Source of the DNA: JANNRR01 sp031401675
GTDB taxonomy: Bacteria > Pseudomonadota > Alphaproteobacteria > Rhodobacterales > Rhodobacteraceae
DNA: 31,724 bases
Direction: 5' to 3'
Assembly: GCA_031401675.1 (NCBI GenBank)
Contig: JANNRR010000108.1
Location: 1 to 31,724 of the forward strand
The notes under the pieces are model-generated. The model worked only from the letters and a program-made list of their open reading frames with translations. It had not been told where the DNA came from and ran no database searches. The translations under genes and the position numbers were made by a program. Position 1 is the first letter of the stretch; each line of letters begins with the position of its first letter. Positions 16,153 through 25,374 of this stretch are shown here, piece after piece.

Positions 16153-17573
16153 ATGACCGCGATTCCGACGATTGCAGCGATCCGGTTCGGGTCCGGGCTG
16201 TCGCCGCGCCACGCCGCGCCGGCGGATGCGGCGGCGCTGTTGCAGGGGCTGGCCGGGCCGGATCTGGGGGTGGCCGACTATCCCAACCCGACCTATGAAG
16301 ATACGTTGCCGCTGGCGCAGCGCTACAAGGCCGAACGCGCCGAACGGCGAACCCTGGGGGCGGCCGCCCGGGCGGCCGGGGCCGGTCAGGCGGCGCGGGA
16401 TGCCGAAAAGCTGGCAGCGCGGCAGTTGCTGCAGGTGCGCCGCAAGCTGGAGGCGAACTATACCGCCGCCGCAATGCGCACCCTGGCGCGGGCGGTCGAT
16501 GCGGTCACGCCAAGCGACGGCTTCCGCGAACGGCTGGTGCAGTTCTGGGCTGACCATTTCACGGTCCGGTCGAAGAATTCCTATGAGCGCGAGGGACCGT
16601 CGGCCTATGTCGACGCGGCGATCCGCCCGCATGTCACCGGCCGGTTCGGCGACATGCTGGAGGCGGCGGCGCTGCATCCGGTGATGCTGATCTATCTGGA
16701 TCAGGTCAGTTCGTTCGGCCCGAACTCGGCCTTTGCGCTGCGCCACAAGCGCGGGCTGAACGAGAATCTGGCGCGCGAAATCCTGGAACTGCACGCGCTG
16801 GGGGTCGGCGGCGGCTATAGCAGGCGGATGTCCGGGCCTTTGCCGAATTGCTGACCGGCCTGAGCTTTTCGCTCGACAAGGGCTTTCAGTTCAACCGCGC
16901 CATGGCCGAGCCGGGGGCCGAAGTGGTTCTGGGCAAAAGCTACGGCGGCGGCACCGCGCGGCTGGAGGATATTCGTGCGGCCTTGCAGGACATCGCCCGG
17001 CATCCCGATACCGCCCGGCATCTGGCGCGGAAACTGGCTGTGCATTTCGTCGCCGACCAGCCCGACCCGGGGCTGGTCGAGCATCTGGCGGCGGCCTATT
17101 CCAGCCATGACGGCGATCTGCTGGTGGTCTATCAGGCCCTGCTGGAACATCCGGCCAGCTGGGCCGCATTCGGGGCCAAGGCGCGGCAGCCGTTCGATTT
17201 CGTGGTGGCGGCGCTGCGGGCCCTGGCGGTGCCGGGGGCACAGTTGACCGGGCTGGCCACCAAACCGGCGCGCCAGTTGTTGCTGGAGCCGCTGAAGCTG
17301 ATGGGCCAGCCCTTTCAGGAACCCTCGGGCCCGAACGGCTGGCCCGAGGAAGCCGAAGCCTGGATCAATCCGCAGGGACTGGCCGGGCGCATCCAGTGGG
17401 CGATGAAGGTGCCGGAGCGGCTGGTCCCCGACCTGCCCGACCCGCGCCGTCTGGTGCAGACGGCGCTGGCCGATGCCGCCGGCGCGCGCGTGGTCTGGGC
17501 CGCCGAGCGCGCGGAAACCATTGCCGAAGGCGTGGGCATCATTCTGGCCTCGCCCGAATTCAACCGCCGGTAA
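16153..17573 (+). pseudogene. DUF1800 protein gene with a single-base frameshift
   Basis: The gene encodes a DUF1800 protein of about 470 residues, of unknown function, regularly paired with DUF1501. Frame 1 runs from the ATG at 16153 through FWADHFTVRSKNSYEREGP and REILELHALGVGGGY, then leaves the family. The downstream frame picks up at AFAELLTGLSF and continues to the TAA at 17571. Adding one C after position 16820 (AGCAGG to AGCCAGG) restores GGGYSQADVRAFAELLTGL, the expected sequence. Either a very recent mutation or a sequencing error is responsible, since both halves are otherwise well kept. The DUF1501 gene follows after 30 bases. Confidence 0.9.
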
Positions 17574-17603
17574 CGGCCTGCGACCGCCGAAGGGAGAGCG
17601 ATC

Positions 17604-18830
17604 ATGGATCTGACGCGACGGTTCTTGCTGAAATCTGCGGGCGTGATCGGCTGTTCGGCGGCCGCGCATCCGTTCCTGTCGTCGGTGACGCTGGCAGCCG
17701 CACCCGGCGAGGCGCGGCTGGTCGTCATCATCCTGCGCGGCGCGATGGACGGGCTGGATGTGGTGCAGCCGCTGAGCGACCCGGCGTTTGCCGGACTGCG
17801 ACCGGCGATCGGTTCGGGACCGGACACGGGCGCGCAGGACCTGGACGGGTTCTACGCCTTGCATCCCGGGCTGGCCGGGTTGATGCCGCTGTGGCGGGCG
17901 GGCGAGCTGGGGTTCGTGCATGCGGTGTCGACCCCGTACCGCGACAAGCGCAGCCATTTCGACGGGCAGGACCTGCTGGAGGCCGGCACCGGCTTTGATC
18001 TGGGCACCGGTTCGGTGCGCGACGGCTGGCTGAACCGGATGCTGCAGGCGGTGCCGGGGGTGACGGCGGAAACCGCCTTTGCCATTGGCCGCGACGAGAT
18101 GCTGGTGCTGAAGGGCCCGGCGCGCTTTACCGCCTGGTCGCCGACCTCGGCGCTGAGCCTGACGCCGCAAAGCCGGCTGCTGCTGGAACAGGTCTATCAC
18201 GACGATCCCTTGTTCCGCGATGCCGCCCTGCCGGCGATGGATCTGGCCGAGGAACTGGCCAACCCCGAAGAACAGGCGATGATGGCCGAGACCGAGGCAG
18301 CGGTCATGGCCGAACTGAAGCTTTCCGACCCGAAGGCCAAGCCCGATCCGGTGGCGGGCTTTGCGGTGAACCGGCTGAACGAGGATACACGGATCGCCGC
18401 CTTTTCGCTGTCGGGCTGGGATACGCACCGCGATCAGGCCGGCGGGCTGAAGCAGTCGCTGGGCGCGCTGCAGCGCACCATCCTGACGCTGAAGACCGGT
18501 CTTGGGGCCAACTGGGGCCGCACCACCGTGGTGGCGATGACCGAGTTTGGCCGCACGGCACGCGAAAACGGCAGCCGCGGGACCGACCATGGCACCGGCG
18601 GCGCCATGCTGCTGGCGGGCGGGGCGCTGCGCGGCGGCCGGGTGCTGGGACGCTGGCCGGGGTTGGCCGAGGCCGATCTCTATGCCGGGCGCGACCTGAT
18701 GCCGACCTCGGACGTGCGGGCGCACGCCGCCTGGGTGATGCGCGGGCTGTTCGGGCTGGAGCGGTCGGTGCTGGAGGGCGCGATCTTTCCGGGGCTGGAC
18801 ATGGGCGCGGATCAGCGGTTGCTGCTGTAG
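17604..18830 (+). CDS. DUF1501 protein, Tat-exported
   Basis: A 408-residue protein of the DUF1501 family (sulfatase/alkaline phosphatase-like fold by family description). The N-terminus has the twin-arginine pattern TRRFLLK (4-10), a hydrophobic stretch and LAAAP, so it is likely exported folded to the periplasm. Family-typical parts are LRGAMDGLDVVQPL, HAVSTPYRDKRSHFDGQDLLE, SGWDTH, TEFGRTARENGSRGTDHGTGGAML (given in pieces: TEFGRTARENG and GTDHGTGG). GGGAGAG precedes the ATG. It forms an operon with the frameshifted DUF1800 gene. The molecular function of the pair is unknown. Confidence 0.92.
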   Translation: MDLTRRFLLKSAGVIGCSAAAHPFLSSVTLAAAPGEARLVVIILRGAMDGLDVVQPLSDPAFAGLRPAIGSGPDTGAQDLDGFYALHPGLAGLMPLWRAGELGFVHAVSTPYRDKRSHFDGQDLLEAGTGFDLGTGSVRDGWLNRMLQAVPGVTAETAFAIGRDEMLVLKGPARFTAWSPTSALSLTPQSRLLLEQVYHDDPLFRDAALPAMDLAEELANPEEQAMMAETEAAVMAELKLSDPKAKPDPVAGFAVNRLNEDTRIAAFSLSGWDTHRDQAGGLKQSLGALQRTILTLKTGLGANWGRTTVVAMTEFGRTARENGSRGTDHGTGGAMLLAGGALRGGRVLGRWPGLAEADLYAGRDLMPTSDVRAHAAWVMRGLFGLERSVLEGAIFPGLDMGADQRLLL

Positions 18831-18860
18831 CCGGACTGGCGCCACTGTTCTTGCGGCCGG

Positions 18861-18890
18861 GCCGGAGCCTCCGGCGGGGATATTTGCAAC
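18861..18890 (+). terminator. short palindrome after the DUF1501 gene
   Basis: GCCGGAG-C-CTCCGGC (18861-18875) is followed by GGGGATATTTG. I recall this CCTCCGGCGGGgATATTT pattern as very common behind genes in Rhodobacterales. It may act as a terminator or be a dispersed intergenic motif. The T-run is short. Confidence 0.45.
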
Positions 18891-18980
18891 GGAATGAACG
18901 TGAGGGGCGGAATGGCATTCCGGCCGGGGGTGTGCTTGGATGGACCCCAAGTGCCCGGGCCGGGCCGGGGGAAACGGGCG

Positions 18981-19694
18981 ATGCAGGCGGACAGGTTCGG
19001 CGAAGTGGTTGCGGGCTGGCGGGTGCCGCGCCGTCCGGACGCCGGGCGGTTGCAGGGCCGGGCTGTCCGGCTGGAACGGCTGGACGCTGCAGCCCATGCC
19101 GCCGATCTGTTCCGCGCCAATGCTGCCGATGACGCGATCTGGGATTATCTGCCCTATGGCCCGTTTGCAGATCCCGCCGGTTACCGCGCCTGGGTCGAGG
19201 ACATGGCGGCACGGACCGATCCGTTCTTTTATGCGATCCGGCCACTGGCAACCGGGCGGGCGGGCGGCGTGGCGAGTTATCTGCGGGTAACACCCGAAGC
19301 CGGCAGCATCGAGGTTGGTCACATCAACCTGTCGCCGGACCTGCAGCGCACGCCGGCGGCGACCGAGGCGCTGTTTCTGATGATGGACTGGGCGTTTTCT
19401 GCCGGCTACCGGCGCTACGAGTGGAAATGCGATGCCCGCAACCTGCCGTCGCGGCGGGCGGCGGAACGGTTCGGGTTTTCCTACGAGGGGATTTTCCGGC
19501 AGGCGGCGGTCGTCAAGGGCCGCAACCGCGATACCGCCTGGTTTGCGGTGATCGACAAGGACTGGCCGGCCCTGCGCGCCGCCTATGCCGCCTGGCTGGA
19601 GCCGGCGAACTTCGATGCGGCCGGGCAACAGCGGCTCAGGCTGCGCGACCTGACGCAGACGCTGCTGGTCAGCCGCGACCCGGGGTTGACGTAA
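18981..19694 (+). CDS. GNAT-family N-acetyltransferase (RimJ/RimL type)
   Basis: A protein of 237 residues with the RimJ/RimL-type GNAT layout: VRLERLDAAAHAADL near the N-terminus, then SIEVGHINLSPDLQRTP (acceptor and acetyl-CoA region), ATEALFLMMDWAF, and WKCDARNLPSRRAAERFGF (acetyl-CoA site helix and strand). These enzymes acetylate proteins, antibiotics or small metabolites; the substrate here is unknown. I chose the ATG at 18981 because conserved sequence begins soon after it. The open frame extends upstream from 18894 through sequence that looks non-coding. Confidence 0.85.
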   Translation: MQADRFGEVVAGWRVPRRPDAGRLQGRAVRLERLDAAAHAADLFRANAADDAIWDYLPYGPFADPAGYRAWVEDMAARTDPFFYAIRPLATGRAGGVASYLRVTPEAGSIEVGHINLSPDLQRTPAATEALFLMMDWAFSAGYRRYEWKCDARNLPSRRAAERFGFSYEGIFRQAAVVKGRNRDTAWFAVIDKDWPALRAAYAAWLEPANFDAAGQQRLRLRDLTQTLLVSRDPGLT

Positions 19695-19961
19695 GGCAGT
19701 TGCCGGATCATCGGGCAAGACAGTGCAAGTCATGGCGAATGCGGCTCTGGCGCGGCGCGGCGTCAGCTGGCCGTCCGGTCACCGGATCCGGACGGGGGTA
19801 TCAACGGGGGGGCAGTTGACCCATTTGCGGATTTGCGGCAGACTTCCCGCATTGAATTTCGACTAGAATGGCACTGATACAGGCCCCTTGATTTGCCCGG
19901 ATGGGAAGCGACAGCCGGAACTGCGTGAGGCCAGCGCAAATTCGAAAGAGGGAGTTCGATC

Positions 19962-21368
19962 ATGGCGGATACTACAATCGACAACCTGAATTCAATTTCA
20001 GTCAACCGCAGTTCCCCGGCGCTCAGCCTGTCAGGTTTCGAGTCGATTTATGTCGCGCCTGGCGGGCAGGTGGTGAACCTGTTCCAGTTCGCAAATGGAA
20101 CCCGCGCCGATGCACTTCGGTTTGACATTGGCGGCACGCTATTTGAACCGGACCAGTTTGCCCAGATTGCGGGTCTGGTGATCGGCAACATCCGGATGAA
20201 CCACTTTCCCGTACTGGTCATCGATGCAGGCGGGCTGGTGATTGGTGACATCTTCCTGGTCTCGCCGACGCAATTTTCGAATTCCGGGACCATAACCGGC
20301 AGTGTCACCAGCGATGCCGGGCGGCTCTACAATTTCGGCCATATCACCGGCAATGTCACGGTGACAGCAGTGTGGCAGCCGTTGACTACCGAATTCACCA
20401 ATTCCGGCACGATTGACGGGCTGGTCACTCTGCGCAGCAACCCATTGTCGACGGACTTCCTGCTGTTTGACGGCAGTTCCGGCACAGCGGTGAAACTGCT
20501 GCTGATCGGTGACAATATCGGCGCTACCGGTTCGATGTCGGGCGATCAGATTTTCTGCGATGCCGGCAACCAGTCGGTCGCCGGACGGGGTGGCAACGAC
20601 ATATTCTACAGTGCCGGGCTGATCGCCTTTGGAACGACCGACGGTGACGATACGCTGCACGGCGGCGCGGGCTTTGACAGCTTTTCTGCGGTGGGGCTTC
20701 TGGACGACATCCTTGGCAATCTGACGACCGGGCAACTGTCCAGCGGGGAATTGGGGAATGATACGCTGATCAGTATCGAGCACCTGTCTGGCGGCGATGG
20801 CGATGACGATCTGACCGGCAATGCGGCCGGCAACCGCCTGGATGGCGGCTTTGGCCTCGACACGTTGAAGGGATTGAACGGCAACGACAATCTGAATGGC
20901 GGCGCGGATGCGGACCGGGTTGAAGGCGGCGCGGGCCGGGATTTCCTGGAAGGGGGAAACGGTGTTGATGTCCTGATCGGCGGCGCGGGCAACGATACGC
21001 TGCATGGCGGCGACGATGTTGCCGGCGACCGCATGTCCGGCGGCACCGGGGCGGATACGTTCATCTATTATTCCAGTGCGGAGTCTCTGGATTTTGCCGG
21101 CCTTATCGACACGATCGCGGGGTTCCAGCATGGTGTCGATATCATCGATCTGTCGATCCTGGACGCACAACCCTTTGATCCCGCAATCAACGAGGCCTTC
21201 GTTTTTGTCGGCTCCGGCCCGTTGACACAGGGCGGGCAGTTGCGGGTCAACCACCGCGCCGATGGCAATACCTATGTCGAGATGAGTTCGCTGTTCGGAC
21301 CAGAGGCCTTTACGGTCATCCGGCTTGCGGGAAACATCGTGCTGGATGCCGGTGATTTCTTCTTGTGA
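19962..21368 (+). CDS. secreted RTX-type calcium-binding repeat protein
   Basis: A 468-residue acidic protein without a classical signal peptide. Residues 1-220 are a repetitive beta-rich part (the FSNSGTITGSV and FTNSGTIDGLV type recurs) of unknown role. Residues about 226-363 hold hemolysin-type nonapeptides such as GGAGNDTLHGG, which bind calcium and fold outside the cell. The tail ends in DAGDFFL, typical of the type I secretion signal. It is therefore probably exported by an ABC/HlyD/TolC machine, none of which is encoded here. GGGAG precedes the ATG. The 267-bp upstream spacer shows no gene. There is no protease motif; it may be an adhesin or surface protein. Confidence 0.88.
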   Translation: MADTTIDNLNSISVNRSSPALSLSGFESIYVAPGGQVVNLFQFANGTRADALRFDIGGTLFEPDQFAQIAGLVIGNIRMNHFPVLVIDAGGLVIGDIFLVSPTQFSNSGTITGSVTSDAGRLYNFGHITGNVTVTAVWQPLTTEFTNSGTIDGLVTLRSNPLSTDFLLFDGSSGTAVKLLLIGDNIGATGSMSGDQIFCDAGNQSVAGRGGNDIFYSAGLIAFGTTDGDDTLHGGAGFDSFSAVGLLDDILGNLTTGQLSSGELGNDTLISIEHLSGGDGDDDLTGNAAGNRLDGGFGLDTLKGLNGNDNLNGGADADRVEGGAGRDFLEGGNGVDVLIGGAGNDTLHGGDDVAGDRMSGGTGADTFIYYSSAESLDFAGLIDTIAGFQHGVDIIDLSILDAQPFDPAINEAFVFVGSGPLTQGGQLRVNHRADGNTYVEMSSLFGPEAFTVIRLAGNIVLDAGDFFL

Positions 21369-21496
21369 CGGCTTCCGGATACGGCGTTCCGGAGCGGGCC
21401 GGGTGCTTGGCCCCTTGCCCGGCGCGGGCGGGACCGGACGTGGCGAGATCGACCACGGGGTCGGATCGGCCCGGACTGTGCTTGACGGCCGTCGCC

Positions 21497-22216
21497 TCAG
21501 AAGCTGGCACCCCCCGTCAGCCGTTCATGGACAAGACCGGTGATGCGGGTCACGTCGCGGCGGGTTTCGCGCCCGGCGGCGCGGTCATCGGCAAGGGCCG
21601 CCGCCGCCGCTTCCAGCGGCTGATCGTGCGACGAGCGGGCGACGCCCGACAGGAACCCGGCGATGTAGTCGAGCGTATGGCCATCCGAGCGCACCGCCAG
21701 CACATCGGCCACCAGCGACAGATCATCGCGCAGCGCCAGCTTGTCCGGGATGATGCGATCCTCGGGCAGCAGGCGCGGGCCGCTGGGGCGGGCGCTGTCG
21801 GGCAGGTGCGCCAGGATCGATTCCTGAAACAGCGCCAGGCTGTCGATCGGTTTGGTCAGAAAGCCGTCGGCCCCCGCCGCCAGCGCCGCATCGGCGCGCG
21901 TGCCGTCGCCGCTGATGCCCAGAAGAACCGGCACCCGGGGCTGTGCCGCCGCCAGATCGGCGATCAGGTCGGCCCCCGAGCCGTCCGGCAGCCCCAGATC
22001 GATGATCGCCACCGTCGGGCGGTAGACCTGCAGGTGCCGGCGCGCCGAGCGCAGACAGTCGGCCCGCCGGATGCGCGCCCCCGACCGCAGGCACAAAAGC
22101 CGCATCGCCTCGCAGGCGAACCGGCTGTCTTCGACCACCAGCACGGTCAGGCCCAACAGCGGGCGCTGTGCGGTCGGCGGCCTTGTCATCAGAAAGGCGG
22201 TCAGGTCATCGGTCAT
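21497..22216 (-). CDS. receiver-domain response regulator with unknown C-terminal domain
   Basis: A 239-residue protein. The CheY-like receiver spans about 23-140: acidic pocket E29/D30 (VVEDSR), phosphoacceptor D73 (IIDLGLPDGSG), S102 and K122 (TKPID). The C-terminal 90 residues look helical and have no DNA-binding or enzymatic motif I recognise. The ATG at 22216 sits 8 bases after GGGGAG; a TTG two codons earlier is too close to that site. No histidine kinase is adjacent, so it is an orphan. It may act by protein-protein contact. Confidence 0.85.
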   Translation of the reverse strand: MTDDLTAFLMTRPPTAQRPLLGLTVLVVEDSRFACEAMRLLCLRSGARIRRADCLRSARRHLQVYRPTVAIIDLGLPDGSGADLIADLAAAQPRVPVLLGISGDGTRADAALAAGADGFLTKPIDSLALFQESILAHLPDSARPSGPRLLPEDRIIPDKLALRDDLSLVADVLAVRSDGHTLDYIAGFLSGVARSSHDQPLEAAAAALADDRAAGRETRRDVTRITGLVHERLTGGASF

Positions 22217-22368
22217 AGTCAACGCTCCCCATGGGGCAGGTCTGGCAGCCCCCGAGTCGGAGTTAAACGTGCCATTGCCTAACGCCCGGTAAACATGTCA
22301 CACGCTGTTTTCCTTGCAGCCGGGGATCGACCCTTCCATAACCGGGCCTGTGCCGGACGGAGCCTGCC

Positions 22369-22767
22369 ATGATCGGTCGCCTGAACCATGTTGCCATTGT
22401 GGTGCCCGATCTGGAGGCCGCCGCCAGCCAGTATCGCCAGACGCTGGGGGCCGAGGTCGGCCGGCCCGAGGCGCTGCCGGACCATGGCGTGCGCGTGGTG
22501 TTCGTGACGCTGGCCAACACCAAGATCGAACTGATGACGCCGCTTGGCCCCGACAGCCCTATCGCCGGATTCCTGAGCCGCAATCCCGGCGGCGGCATGC
22601 ATCATCTGTGCTACGAGGTGCCCGATATCGCGGCGGCGCGCGATCATCTGCTGGCAGCCGGGGCGCGGGTGCTGGGCGATGCCAAGATCGGGGCACACGG
22701 CAGGCCGGTGCTGTTCCTGCATCCCAAGGATTTCACCGGCACCCTGATCGAACTGGAACAGGCATGA
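22369..22767 (+). CDS. mce: methylmalonyl-CoA epimerase
   Basis: A 132-residue vicinal-oxygen-chelate protein that interconverts (S)- and (R)-methylmalonyl-CoA between propionyl-CoA carboxylase and methylmalonyl-CoA mutase. Metal ligands are visible at H7 (LNHVAIVV), in GGMHHLCYEV (H78/H79) and in GTLIELE near the C-terminus. Length is normal for the family. The stop overlaps the start of the DUF1467 gene in ATGA, an arrangement I recall as conserved in Rhodobacterales. Confidence 0.95.
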   Translation: MIGRLNHVAIVVPDLEAAASQYRQTLGAEVGRPEALPDHGVRVVFVTLANTKIELMTPLGPDSPIAGFLSRNPGGGMHHLCYEVPDIAAARDHLLAAGARVLGDAKIGAHGRPVLFLHPKDFTGTLIELEQA

Positions 22768-23057
22768 CCATCACCGCCGCCCTTGTCGTGTTTTCCGTGA
22801 CCTGGTTCCTGGTGTTCTTTGTCATGCTGCAACTGGGCACGGTCAGTCAGGGCGAGGCCGGGACGGTGGTGCAGGGCACGCCGCGCGGGGCACCGGCCGG
22901 GCATGTGGTGGCGCGCAAGGCGCGGCTGACCACGGTGATCGCGGCAATCCTGTCGGCCCTGATCATCGGCGTCGTCACCTCTGGCTGGATCAGCATCGAC
23001 GATATCGACATTTTCAATCGCGGCGCATCGGTGCCAGCCGATGGAACAGGTGGGTAA
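22764..23057 (+). CDS. DUF1467 family small membrane protein
   Basis: A protein of 97 residues with two membrane helices (about 5-25 and 55-76) and the family-typical VFSVTWFLVFFVMLQLG and GTPRGAPAG. It follows mce with a 4-base overlap, so it is translationally coupled. Function is unknown. Its last 44 bases overlap the 3' end of the convergent EI24 gene. Confidence 0.88.
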   Translation: MTITAALVVFSVTWFLVFFVMLQLGTVSQGEAGTVVQGTPRGAPAGHVVARKARLTTVIAAILSALIIGVVTSGWISIDDIDIFNRGASVPADGTGG

Positions 23058-23712
23058 AGGTCGCGGCCCCCAGCACCGGGATCAGCAGGTTCAGAAGCGG
23101 AATCGACAGCGGCGCCGCCATCAGCGTTCCCGCCAGCCAGATCTGCAGGCCGTGGCGGCGGCGCAAGGCGATGGCTCCGGCGCGGCCAAGACGGCGCATC
23201 GCCACCAGTTGAAAATACTCGCGCCCCAGCAGAAAGCCGTTCACCCCCCAGAACAGCACCGGTGCCAGCGGCCCGGCAAACGGAAACAGCGCCAGGCTGG
23301 CCAGATTGACCACGACCAGCAGACCGACGAAATTTGCGGTGTCGACCAGGGTCTGGCCCAGCGGCAGGCGCGGCACCGGCGGCAGGCCGGGGTAGTGCCG
23401 ATCCTCGACCGCCTGCGCCACATCCTCGAGAAACAGCCCGGCAAAGGCCGAGGCCACCGGCACCATCAGGAATATTGACAGCACCGTCATGAACAGGATC
23501 GAGGCCCAGGACAGCAGCTGGTCCAGACCCCGGACCTCGCCCAGCACCGGCAGGGTCACGGTTTCAGGGGTCAGAACCTGCAACAGCCACAAAAACAGTG
23601 CATAGGCTCCGAACAGCAGCGCCAGCGACAGACCCAGACCCAGCCAGAGCACCCGGCGAAACCGGTGGTCGCCAAGCTGACCGAGCGCGCGCAGGAAATC
23701 GCGCAGGATCAT
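23014..23712 (-). CDS. EI24/CysZ-like membrane protein
   Basis: A 232-residue integral membrane protein of the EI24 domain family, which includes the sulfate permease CysZ. Hydrophobic segments are near 21-46, 67-93, 125-150 and 200-223. FLGREYFQL-like text (GFLLGREYFQLVAMRR, about 163-178) is family-typical. Sulfate transport is possible, but no cysteine genes are nearby. The ATG overlaps the nitroreductase stop (ATGA), so the two genes are an operon. Confidence 0.82.
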   Translation of the reverse strand: MILRDFLRALGQLGDHRFRRVLWLGLGLSLALLFGAYALFLWLLQVLTPETVTLPVLGEVRGLDQLLSWASILFMTVLSIFLMVPVASAFAGLFLEDVAQAVEDRHYPGLPPVPRLPLGQTLVDTANFVGLLVVVNLASLALFPFAGPLAPVLFWGVNGFLLGREYFQLVAMRRLGRAGAIALRRRHGLQIWLAGTLMAAPLSIPLLNLLIPVLGAATFTHLFHRLAPMRRD

Positions 23713-24287
23713 TCGGCGACCCAGGTGGTGATGCCGGCCACGTCGGGGCGCGGCCGCTCGATCGGCGGCACGGTCGGGGTGCCGATATGGATGACCCCGG
23801 CCACCGCTTCATGACCGCCGAGACCAAGCCCGGCCTCGACAAAGCCGCGATCATAGCTGGGCCAGCCCGACAGCCAGCAGGCGGCCCAGCCCGCTGCGGT
23901 TGCGGCATTGACCAGCGCCAGACAGACGGCGGCGGCGGATTGCACCTGTTCAATGGCCGGGACCTTTTCCGACGGGGCCGGGGCCGAGACCACCACGACC
24001 ACCAGATCGGCGCGGCCATATTGCTGCACCCCCTTGGCGATGCGGTCGGCATCAAGACCAAGCGCCGCACCGCGCACGCCCGCCAGTCGCGACAGGCGCT
24101 GCAGGGCCGCACGCTCCAGCACCACAAAGCGCCAGGGCACCAGCTTGCCGTGGTCCGGGCTGCGGGCGGCGGCGGTCAGCAGCGGCACCAGCGCGGCCCG
24201 GTCCGGCACCGGCCCCTGCATCAGTTTGGCCGGATAGGAGGCGCGGCTTGCCAGAAAGGCCAGTGCGGCGGGATTGGCTTCGGTCAT
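23709..24287 (-). CDS. nitroreductase family flavoprotein (YdjA-like)
   Basis: A 192-residue FMN-dependent oxidoreductase of the compact nitroreductase type. AARSPDHGKLVPWRFVVL (39-56) is the FMN-binding signature that characterises YdjA-like members. AAGWAACWLSGWP and GLGLGGHEAVAGVIHIGTP complete the second half of the flavin site. The physiological substrate is unknown. The ATG at 24287 is chosen because conserved sequence starts within ten residues; the frame stays open far upstream by chance. Confidence 0.88.
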   Translation of the reverse strand: MTEANPAALAFLASRASYPAKLMQGPVPDRAALVPLLTAAARSPDHGKLVPWRFVVLERAALQRLSRLAGVRGAALGLDADRIAKGVQQYGRADLVVVVVSAPAPSEKVPAIEQVQSAAAVCLALVNAATAAGWAACWLSGWPSYDRGFVEAGLGLGGHEAVAGVIHIGTPTVPPIERPRPDVAGITTWVAE

Positions 24288-24449
24288 CCGGGTTCCGTTC
24301 GGTTGCTGTGCCGATGTTGGGGATCGGCCGCCAAGGTGCAAGAGCGGATCATCGCCCGGAGTGCAGAAAGCGGGCCGGGCCCTGGTGCAAGCGCTCTTTC
24401 CCGCCATGGCTTGCAGCGATAGAACGCGGCAAGACAGGGGGAGTGTCCG

Positions 24450-24914
24450 ATGCCAGAACTGACCCGCCGCGCCAGCCTGTGGCTGTTGGCCGCCGCCGTT
24501 GCCGGATGCGGGGTCCGTGACACTGCCGACCGCGACAGCCGCGAGCTTTATCCCAACGAAACCCCGGACCTGCGGCGGCTGATCGTGGCGGCAGCACGCC
24601 GGAACGATGTGCCGGTCAGTCTGGTGCAGCGCGTCGTGCAGCGCGAAAGCGGCCACAACCCGGCGGCGCGCAATGGTCCGTATTACGGGCTGATGCAGAT
24701 TCTGCCGCAGACGGCTGGAACCATGGGCTACCGCGGCAGCCCGCGCGGCTTGCTGGATGCAGAGACCAATCTGAAATACGCCGTGAAATATCTGCGCGGT
24801 GCCTGGCTCTTGGCGGATGGCAGCGAAGAGCGGGCGGTGACGTGGTATGCGCGCGGCTATTATTACGAGGCCAAGCGGCGCGGGATGCTGCAGGAAACCG
24901 GGTTGCGGGGATGA
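24450..24914 (+). CDS. lytic transglycosylase lipoprotein
   Basis: A short SLT-domain protein (154 residues) that would cleave the glycan chains of peptidoglycan. TRRASLWLLAAAVAGC is a lipoprotein signal with C20 as the lipidated cysteine, so it is probably anchored in the outer membrane. The catalytic glutamate is E66 in QRESGHNP. YYGLMQILPQTAGTMGY (78-94) and the NLKYAVKYL helix are the other SLT motifs. GGGGAG lies upstream of the ATG. It has the SLT domain alone, without the long superhelical N-terminal part of Slt70. Confidence 0.9.
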   Translation: MPELTRRASLWLLAAAVAGCGVRDTADRDSRELYPNETPDLRRLIVAAARRNDVPVSLVQRVVQRESGHNPAARNGPYYGLMQILPQTAGTMGYRGSPRGLLDAETNLKYAVKYLRGAWLLADGSEERAVTWYARGYYYEAKRRGMLQETGLRG

Positions 24915-25043
24915 GGCTCTGGCGGTGGGGGCAACAAGAGTCTCGATCAAGATTCTTGCCAAGAGAATTGCCGGATTTTCCCGGGGCCGGTCTGCAGGCC
25001 GGATGCGGGGATTGACGCGGTGCCGTTCGGCATCGGTCCCGGC

Positions 25044-25298
25044 ATGATCCTGCCGGAACTTGCTTATCTTGGCGTGCGGGGAACCCGGATTGCCGTGCCG
25101 GTGACACCGAAGGCGTCGCACAACGCAGTGCTGGTGGCAGACGGGGTGATCAGGGTTCTGGTTGCCGCAGTGCCCGAAGGCGGCAAGGCCACGGCGGCGG
25201 CGACGGCGTTGCTGGCCGAGGCTCTTGGCATTGCGAAATCCCGGCTGCACTTGCTGCGCGGCGCGACATCGCGACAAGAGCTGTTTCAGGTGCGGTAG
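25044..25298 (+). CDS. DUF167 (YggU) family protein
   Basis: A protein of 84 residues from the ATG at 25044, with IAVPVTPKASHNAV and ALLAEALGIAKSRLHLLRG plus RGATSRQELFQV, the usual core and end of the small YggU family. Structure is known for the family but function is not. No clear ribosome-binding site precedes either this ATG or the in-frame GTG at 25020, so the start is not secure. Confidence 0.8.
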   Translation: MILPELAYLGVRGTRIAVPVTPKASHNAVLVADGVIRVLVAAVPEGGKATAAATALLAEALGIAKSRLHLLRGATSRQELFQVR

Positions 25299-25374
25299 CG
25301 GTGCTGCCTTGCCGGAACTCGTCCCAAAGCTGACAGGTCCAACTCTTGCGGACCCATCACTTGCGGACCCCGGG

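Noticed and set aside
16815..19733. 972-codon open frame on the minus strand
   Set aside because: It runs antisense through the DUF1800, DUF1501 and GNAT genes; the Arg/Pro/His/Gln-rich text has no recognisable domain.
24288..25277. N-terminal extension of the nitroreductase frame
   Set aside because: It is antisense to the transglycosylase and DUF167 genes; conserved nitroreductase sequence begins only at 24287.
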